This document shows, piece by piece, positions 58,526 to 64,000 of a stretch of 64,000 bases of DNA. Within the stretch, counting starts at the first letter, position 1, and each line of letters starts with the position of its first letter. This stretch comes from Winogradskyella endarachnes (lineage in GTDB: Bacteria; Bacteroidota; Bacteroidia; Flavobacteriales; Flavobacteriaceae): positions 558,001 through 622,000 of the forward strand of contig NZ_WOWS01000001.1 in assembly GCF_009741275.1 (NCBI RefSeq). Reading direction: 5' to 3'. The translations under genes were made by a program, and so were the position numbers. The notes beneath the pieces are model-generated. The model was given only the letters and a program-made list of their open reading frames with translations, was not told where the DNA came from and did not search any database.

Positions 58526-58783
58526 ATATACTTATTTAGCATAAATATACCAAATTAGCAATAAAAAATATAGACAATTGTTAAAAAAGTGAATATCTAT
58601 TAAAATATTCGCCAAATAATAAATAATTACACTAATTTTTATACCTATACAAAGAATAATTAAAATACCCTTTTAAGGCAAACTAGTAGTTATTAAAGAC
58701 AATTAGAAAGACATTACCATTACTTTAAGAAGCGGAGAGATTGTATTGACGAAAATATACAGATTAAAAAAACTACCACTAGT

Positions 58784-60160
58784 CTATAAAGTCTTTAAAT
58801 TTTTAACGTAACGCTTTAATTCCACAATTACTTTTGGTGCTAGAATTATCGTTGCTAACATTGTTGGTATGGCCATAAACGCAAATACGCCATCAATAAG
58901 ATTTATCATCATACTTAAACTTGTAGTTGCTCCTATTAAAATACTTAAAATATAAAAGTAATTATAGAAATGTTTTTTATCTGCTCCAAAAAGAAAAGAC
59001 ATACATTTAGTTCCGTAATACGAATAGGAGAATAAAGAACTCAAACTAAAAACAGATATACAAATAAGTAGTAAATATTTACCAAAAGTAGGCATTACAC
59101 TACCAAAAGCAGCAGCCGTTAAGCTAACACCATTATCTGAGGTTGACTCCCAAACACCAGTTACTAAAATTGCTAAAGCAGTAAGTGTGCAAACAATTAA
59201 TGTATCTATAGCAGGTCCAAGCATTGCTACTAAACCTTCTCTTATTGGCTCGTCTGTTTTGGCTGCTCCATGCGCCATAGGTGCCGTACCTATACCTGCT
59301 TCATTAGAAAATGCGCCTCGCTTTATCCCATGGAGAATTAGCGCTCCTAAAACTCCTCCTAAAAATGTGTCGTCTTTTGGATAATAATTAGCGGCAAAAG
59401 CATCTGTAAAAATGAGTTTTAAATAATATACTAAGACATCGCTATGCGTTACAAGAATTATTATCACCAACACAAAATACAACGCTACCATACTTGGCAC
59501 TAAACGAGAAGCAACGTTCCCTATTCGTTTAATACCTCCTAAAATAACCATACCTGTTATAAACACTAAGATTACACCAATTGTAAGATTAGTATACAGC
59601 CCAACTTCTACGCCATTAGGAACTAATAAAATATCATTTAAAGCTTGTGTTAGTTGATTAACATTAAATACTGGTAATGCTCCAATGAGACCACAGAGGC
59701 TAAAAAACATAGCTAATGGTTTCCAAGATTTCCCTAAGCCCTCTATGATAAAATACATTGGTCCACCTTGTATTTCTCCATTAGTATCTTTACCTCTGTA
59801 CATTATAGCTAAAGATGAAGTGAAAAATTTTGTAGACATACCAACTATAGCACTCATCCACATCCAAAATACAGCGCCTGGCCCACCTACTGCTATAGCC
59901 ACAGCAACACCTGCAATATTTCCCATACCTACTGTTGCCGATAAAGCTGTTGTTAATGCCTGAAAATGAGAAATCTCACCAGGATCATTTGGATCATCAT
60001 ATTTGCCTCTTAACACATTAATGGCGTGACCAAGGTATCTAAATGGCAAAAAATGAGAACGAATTAATAAATAAAGTCCACCTCCTATTAACAATATAAG
60101 TAACGGCAGTCCCCAAGCTAATGAGGAAAAATCACTGAGTAATTGGTTTAAAAATTCCAT
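58784..60160 (-). CDS. AGCS family sodium:alanine/glycine symporter
   Basis: 458 aa, 10-11 membrane helices. Family marks: LPFRYLGHAINVLRGKYDDP, ALSATVGMGNIAGVAVAI, GGPMYFI, FSNEAGIGTAPMAHGAAKT. Takes up small amino acids such as alanine or glycine with sodium. Length normal. A 258-bp gap separates it from the InsA-like gene; it has no neighbours that suggest a special role. Confidence 0.93.
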   Translation of the reverse strand: MEFLNQLLSDFSSLAWGLPLLILLIGGGLYLLIRSHFLPFRYLGHAINVLRGKYDDPNDPGEISHFQALTTALSATVGMGNIAGVAVAIAVGGPGAVFWMWMSAIVGMSTKFFTSSLAIMYRGKDTNGEIQGGPMYFIIEGLGKSWKPLAMFFSLCGLIGALPVFNVNQLTQALNDILLVPNGVEVGLYTNLTIGVILVFITGMVILGGIKRIGNVASRLVPSMVALYFVLVIIILVTHSDVLVYYLKLIFTDAFAANYYPKDDTFLGGVLGALILHGIKRGAFSNEAGIGTAPMAHGAAKTDEPIREGLVAMLGPAIDTLIVCTLTALAILVTGVWESTSDNGVSLTAAAFGSVMPTFGKYLLLICISVFSLSSLFSYSYYGTKCMSFLFGADKKHFYNYFYILSILIGATTSLSMMINLIDGVFAFMAIPTMLATIILAPKVIVELKRYVKNLKTL

Positions 60161-60338
60161 AGACGTTAAAATTAGTAAACCGTTTTAATTAACAGCATTG
60201 TTTTCATATTAATTATGAATATTTGACTAGTCGATATATTATATAAAAATAGCTTAATACGCTATATTTGTAAAAGCTCTTTAAGAAAATCATTAATTTA
60301 TGGTGATTAAAATATAATACTTAACTAGATGAAATATT

Positions 60339-60773
60339 ATGCTTAAAACTGCAGTAATTCACCCAACTATTATGGAAGTCCTTGCACGCTCTGGTCATTT
60401 TGCACAAGTTGTAATTGCTGACGGAAATTTACCTGTTGGCGCAATGACAGGTCCTAATTCCACAACAGTACATTTAAATTTTAGACCTGGATTATTAGAC
60501 GCAATTACCGTATTAGAAGGTATTTTAGAAGTATGCCCAATACAAGGTGCTATTGTAATGGAGAAACCAGTTGAAGCAAATGCAGAAATACACCGAGCCT
60601 ATAAGAAATTATTAGGTGATGTCACTTGGGAAGAAATGGAACGCTGGTCTTTTTACGACAAAATAAGAAACCCAAACACTACATTAATTATTCAAACAGG
60701 AGAACAACGTAGATTTGCTAATTTAATTTTAACCGTTGGTGTTGTTAAAATGGCAGAAGAAAGCAATTTTTAA
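60339..60773 (+). CDS. RbsD/FucU family sugar mutarotase
   Basis: 144 aa. The family start IHPTIMEVLARSGHFAQVVIADGNLP (here with catalytic His near 20 and Asp in IADGN) and GLLDAITVLEGILEVCPIQ fit RbsD/FucU, enzymes that interconvert pyranose and furanose forms or anomers of ribose and fucose. The TGEQRRFANLILTVGV end is the subunit interface. A TATATTTG -7 box is at 60263-60270. No kinase or transporter for ribose or fucose is nearby; the next gene is a lyxose-isomerase-like cupin. Confidence 0.88.
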   Translation: MLKTAVIHPTIMEVLARSGHFAQVVIADGNLPVGAMTGPNSTTVHLNFRPGLLDAITVLEGILEVCPIQGAIVMEKPVEANAEIHRAYKKLLGDVTWEEMERWSFYDKIRNPNTTLIIQTGEQRRFANLILTVGVVKMAEESNF

Positions 60774-60984
60774 AAGCAGAATAAAGATATTTTGTCTAAG
60801 ACACATTTTAAATTTTATGTTCCTCTTTTTTTAATATTACTTATGTGTTATTGAAGATTTAAAAAATAATTTAGCTAGGATTTTCAATTCAATTTAAACA
60901 AATTAAAAAAACAAATAGACCTTTTAATACATTTATAAATACACTATATTTAAACAGCTTATAACCTCAAAATATTCTTTTTTT

Positions 60985-61683
60985 ATGAATAAGTCTTTAA
61001 TATTATTAACACTTTTAAGTTTTACTTTAATTACCAATTGTAAAGAAAATACTGAAACAGTTACAGAAATAGTGCCAGAGTCAATAGTATCAGATAATTC
61101 TAAAAAGGAATTAAAATTTACAAACGACCAATTCTATGATTCTGAAGGTAATTTTCTAAAAGAAAAAGCTAAAGATGCTTTAATTGAAATGTTAGAGTAC
61201 CATAATTATCCTGTTTTTGATGGTTTAAGAGAAAAAATTTGGTTAACCGATTATAACCAAGGTAATTATGCAGAACTGGGATTAGCCTCTGTTATGTTTG
61301 TAAACAATACGGAAGATAAATATATGTTAATGGATATATTTCTACTACCAAATCAGATGCTAGGTGAGCATATGCATTTTGCCGCTGAAGGAAATCCTGC
61401 AAAAATGGAAGGTTGGCTTGTAAGACATGGTAAAAGTTATATTGCAGGTATTGGTATAAACAATCGTGATGAGTTTCCACAAGTTGTAGTACCAAAGGAA
61501 CATTGGGATGGTAAGGTAACTACCAACCATATTATTGAAGCTAATGAAGGTGATTTTGCATCATTACAAAAAGTAGAATCTCCACATTGGCAAATGGCTG
61601 GTCCTGAAGGTGCTGTTATAACAGAGGTTGGTAATGTACATACTGGTTCTGGTGTATTGAGATCTGACCCAAAAATGAATTAA
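60985..61683 (+). CDS. cupin lipoprotein, D-lyxose-isomerase-like
   Basis: 232 aa. Type II signal (LSFTLITNC, lipid Cys 19). The mature part has a cupin core similar to D-lyxose isomerase: WLTDYNQGNYAELGLASVMF, metal-binding HMHFAAEG (GEHMHFAAEGNPAKMEGWLV), and HWQMAGPEGAVITEVGNVHTG. Sugar isomerases are cytosolic, so an exported, lipid-anchored version is odd. It may act on extracellular sugar or be a binding protein. Lies 211 bp after the mutarotase on the same strand. Confidence 0.78.
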   Translation: MNKSLILLTLLSFTLITNCKENTETVTEIVPESIVSDNSKKELKFTNDQFYDSEGNFLKEKAKDALIEMLEYHNYPVFDGLREKIWLTDYNQGNYAELGLASVMFVNNTEDKYMLMDIFLLPNQMLGEHMHFAAEGNPAKMEGWLVRHGKSYIAGIGINNRDEFPQVVVPKEHWDGKVTTNHIIEANEGDFASLQKVESPHWQMAGPEGAVITEVGNVHTGSGVLRSDPKMN

Positions 61684-61748
61684 AAATCTAAACTTAAAAA
61701 ACCTTTAATTCAATAAATCATATATTTACATCCCAACCCAATGATTAA

Positions 61749-62846
61749 TTGAAAGTAAAACGATTATATTTTATAGATGCTGTTAGAGCGTTTGCCATCT
61801 TAATGATGCTACAAGGGCATTTTATAGATACACTACTCAACCCTATTTATAGAAATCAAAACCACTTAGCGTTTAATATTTGGGAGTACTTTAGAGGTAT
61901 TACAGCACCAACATTTTTCACCATTTCTGGCCTCATTTTTTCGTATCTTCTGATAAGAGCTAAACAAACGGATTCTATAAATTACAGAATGCGAAAAGGC
62001 TTTATGCGAGGTTTAATGCTAATTGGTATTGGCTATATTTTACGAGTTCCTATTTTTGAATGGCTATTTGGGAAATTCAGCAGTTATTTTCTCATTGTTG
62101 ATGTTCTACAGTGTATAGGCTTATCGCTTATTCTAATCGTTTTAGTATATCAAATAACCTTAAAGAAAACGTTATTATTTTCTATATTAATGTTGATATT
62201 GGGTGGTATCGTTTTTATGACAGAACCTTTATATCGTTTCTTGGAATTACCTGGTTTACCTATTGCCATTTCAAATTATTTATCAAAATCTAATGGGTCT
62301 GTATTTACCATAATTCCATGGTTTGGTTATGTAGCCTTTGGCGCTTTTATAGCCACTTTATTTTACCGTTATGTAGAACGCCCTAAATTTAAAATCGCTA
62401 TTGTCTCTGGGTTTTTCCTTGTGGGAATTGCATTAATTTTTAAATCTTCTTACGTATTAATGAAACTTTATTATTGGTTAGATATTTCATTATTTAAAGA
62501 GGTAGCATATTACAATTATTTATATACCAGACTCGGGAATGTCTTAGTTTTGTTTTCTATATTTTATTTAGCAGAAAATTATATTAAACAGCCTTTAATC
62601 CTAAAAATAGGACAAAAGACACTTTCAATATATGTAATACATTTTATAATAATATATGGCAGTTTTACAGGACTAGGATTGCACCAAATTATAGGCAAAT
62701 CCCTAACACCTTGGCAAGCCTTAATTGGTGCACTACTCTTTTTATCATTGGTTTGTTTTTTATCATTTCATTATGCAAAAACCAACGCCTTTGTATATTC
62801 TAATACACGAAAATTAATGGATAAAATTAAACGCTACACCAGCTAA
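61749..62846 (+). CDS. DUF1624 / heparan-alpha-glucosaminide N-acetyltransferase-like membrane protein
   Basis: 365 aa, 10-11 membrane helices. The start RLYFIDAVRAFAILMMLQGHFIDT (the D-R and GH residues) and FRGITAPTFFTISGLIF are hallmarks of the HGSNAT/YeiB group, which moves acyl groups across the membrane onto sugars. Start is the TTG at 61749: an in-frame TAA directly precedes it, and the family begins four residues later. Followed by the YcxB-like gene after 17 nt: probably one operon. Confidence 0.85.
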   Translation: MKVKRLYFIDAVRAFAILMMLQGHFIDTLLNPIYRNQNHLAFNIWEYFRGITAPTFFTISGLIFSYLLIRAKQTDSINYRMRKGFMRGLMLIGIGYILRVPIFEWLFGKFSSYFLIVDVLQCIGLSLILIVLVYQITLKKTLLFSILMLILGGIVFMTEPLYRFLELPGLPIAISNYLSKSNGSVFTIIPWFGYVAFGAFIATLFYRYVERPKFKIAIVSGFFLVGIALIFKSSYVLMKLYYWLDISLFKEVAYYNYLYTRLGNVLVLFSIFYLAENYIKQPLILKIGQKTLSIYVIHFIIIYGSFTGLGLHQIIGKSLTPWQALIGALLFLSLVCFLSFHYAKTNAFVYSNTRKLMDKIKRYTS

Positions 62847-62863
62847 TTTAAATTATTAAAAGA

Positions 62864-63403
62864 ATGAATTTAAAATACGATTTAAGCTTTTCTGACTTTT
62901 TAGAGTATCAGCTTTATTTTTCTTCAAAATCTAAAGTTCAACAGAAAAATCGTAAAAAATCAAGAATTATTGTTCCTATTATATATGCGGTTTTAATTCT
63001 AATCGCCATACTTATTGGCAACTATATTTTAGCAATTACTTTTGCTATAATTGCTATTATTTGGTATCTAATTCATCCTGTATATGCTAAGTACAGATAT
63101 AAAAAGCATTTTGAAAACCATATAAAAGAAAATTACAAAAACAGAATAGATAAGGAAATCTCATTAACCTTTAATCAAAATTCTAGAGCTATAGAGGGAA
63201 TTGAAGAAGGTACACAAAGCACAATAAATTATTCTGAATTTGATGTTTTAATTGAAATAAAAGAACACTTTTTCTTAAAGCTAAAATCTAATGTCTCGTT
63301 TATCATCCCCAAACGTGCAATTGATGACTTGAAAGGATTTAAAAAAATATTTACTGATATTAATATCGAGATAGTTGACCAAACCGATTGGATATGGAAA
63401 TAA
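62864..63403 (+). CDS. YcxB-like membrane protein
   Basis: 179 aa. Opens with a YDLSFSDFLEYQLYFSSKS motif, then two helices (about 44-60 and 63-82) and a C-terminal domain with beta strands (ISLTFNQNSRAIEG, IEIKEHFFLKLKSNVSFIIPKRAI), matching the YcxB layout (TM pair plus PH-like domain). Function in the family is unknown. 17 nt after the DUF1624-type gene, 59 nt before the NTF2-like gene. Confidence 0.8.
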   Translation: MNLKYDLSFSDFLEYQLYFSSKSKVQQKNRKKSRIIVPIIYAVLILIAILIGNYILAITFAIIAIIWYLIHPVYAKYRYKKHFENHIKENYKNRIDKEISLTFNQNSRAIEGIEEGTQSTINYSEFDVLIEIKEHFFLKLKSNVSFIIPKRAIDDLKGFKKIFTDINIEIVDQTDWIWK

Positions 63404-63462
63404 ACAAAATTTTAATTATTATATTAAAATAATTGCTTTTGTCAACTAAATATAGAATTCTT

Positions 63463-63939
63463 ATGAAAAGACTTATTGAAACATTTTATACCGCATTAAG
63501 CAATTCTGATGGAGAAACAATGATAAATTGCTACCATGATGATGTAGTTTTTGAGGATCCAGCATTTGGAGTTCTAAAAGGAGAACGTGCAAAATATATG
63601 TGGTTAATGCTTTGTGCCTCACAAAACGGAAAAGATTTTAAAGCAGAGTATTCTAATATAATTACTAATGAAAAAACAGGGTCTGCACATTGGGAAGCGT
63701 TCTATACTTTTAGTAAAACAGGCAATAAAGTTCACAATAAAATTGATGCTACTTTTGAGTTTAAAGATGGTTTAATAATAAAACATACCGATGTATTTAA
63801 TTTACGCGATTGGGCAAAACAAGCTATGGGATTTAAGGGATTCTTGTTTGGAGGTATGTCTTTTTTTAAGAATAAACTTCAACTACAAACAAATTCATTA
63901 TTAGATAAATTTATTACTAAAAAAAAGCAACCTAATTAA
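63463..63939 (+). CDS. NTF2-like (SnoaL-type) protein
   Basis: 158 aa. ETFYTALSNSDGETMINCYHDDVVFEDPAFG is a typical NTF2/SnoaL cone start; DGLIIKHTDVFNLRDWAKQAMGF is the end of the fold. The ATG at 63463 is used; the frame could begin at a TTG 30 nt upstream, but that adds no family residues. A small ligand-binding or isomerase-like protein of unknown substrate. The terminator overlaps its last codons. Confidence 0.85.
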   Translation: MKRLIETFYTALSNSDGETMINCYHDDVVFEDPAFGVLKGERAKYMWLMLCASQNGKDFKAEYSNIITNEKTGSAHWEAFYTFSKTGNKVHNKIDATFEFKDGLIIKHTDVFNLRDWAKQAMGFKGFLFGGMSFFKNKLQLQTNSLLDKFITKKKQPN

Positions 63940-63953
63940 TTAGATTGCTTTTT
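63921..63953. terminator. rho-independent terminator overlapping the NTF2-like gene end
   Basis: AAAAAGCAA pairs with TTGCTTTTT around a CTAATTAATTAG palindrome (one mismatch). It ends the 60.3-63.9 kb rightward transcripts. Confidence 0.75.
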
Positions 63954-64000
63954 GTAACAATGTTTCTTTTTAGTGACTTATAGTTTACTTTATGTTTCAT

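Noticed and set aside
63938-64000. Minus-strand frame reaching the right window edge
   Set aside because: Only about 20 codons visible with no recognisable end of a protein, and it overlaps a terminator; cannot be supported.

Overview
The window is a piece of a Flavobacteriaceae (Bacteroidota) chromosome. The evidence is the strong A+T bias, promoters of the Bacteroidota type (TAnnTTTG -7 boxes, sometimes with a TTG/TTTG -33 box), weak or absent Shine-Dalgarno sequences, and lineage-typical families: DUF4834, DUF3667, SusC/FhuE-like TonB receptors, an SSS-type symporter with a DUF4212 subunit, and a PLP enzyme pair resembling the sulfonolipid (capnine) pathway. The genus cannot be fixed by reading; relatives of Winogradskyella, Lacinutrix or Olleya would fit. 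No rRNA, tRNA, CRISPR array, prophage or intact insertion sequence was seen.

Layout. 0-3.3 kb: the end of a siderophore-type TonB receptor followed by a PepSY membrane protein (iron uptake). 3.3-13.8 kb: housekeeping and repair genes (MBL hydrolase, a conserved 484-aa unknown, peroxiredoxin, endonuclease III, ECF sigma factor, uvrA) and a DUF3667 protein. 13.9-15.2 kb: a secreted protein with an extreme Arg/Thr/Asn/Ser tail behind a sigma-54-like promoter. 15.3-20.7 kb: a glycan block (flippase, glycosyltransferase, YfhO). 20.8-29.7 kb: DUF4834, an outer-membrane protein, a GNAT-fold protein, a cysteate-acyltransferase-like enzyme next to a cysteine/cysteate-synthase-like enzyme, oligopeptidase B, YbaB and threonine aldolase. 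30-37.5 kb: a lipoprotein with a possible thioester-type domain, an ATP-grasp protein, prfB with its programmed frameshift, arsC and a large TonB-type outer-membrane receptor carrying an (AAT)13 tract. 37.6-40.2 kb: a secreted zinc metalloprotease.

40.4-58.5 kb is the functional centre: a dispersed acetate/C2 module. It holds a cNMP-CBS-DUF294 protein with a DnaQ-like exonuclease, aceA and aceB (glyoxylate shunt), a divergent RamB/ScfR-like regulator over a repeated TTCGC operator, acs, a receiver-only response regulator, a transporter-fused histidine kinase (CbrA/CrbS type) overlapped by a small membrane protein, an SSS symporter with its DUF4212 subunit, a porin, and an IS1-InsA-like zinc-ribbon/HTH protein. 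Together these would take up acetate or similar short acids, activate them to acetyl-CoA and feed the glyoxylate shunt. The DNA-binding output of the kinase/receiver pair is not obvious.

58.8-63.9 kb: an AGCS amino-acid carrier, then a rightward run with a RbsD/FucU mutarotase, a lyxose-isomerase-like cupin lipoprotein, a DUF1624-type acyltransferase, a YcxB-like membrane protein and an NTF2-like protein. Two families of short palindromic intergenic repeats occur at 15.2, 16.8, 18.2 and 28.6 kb.
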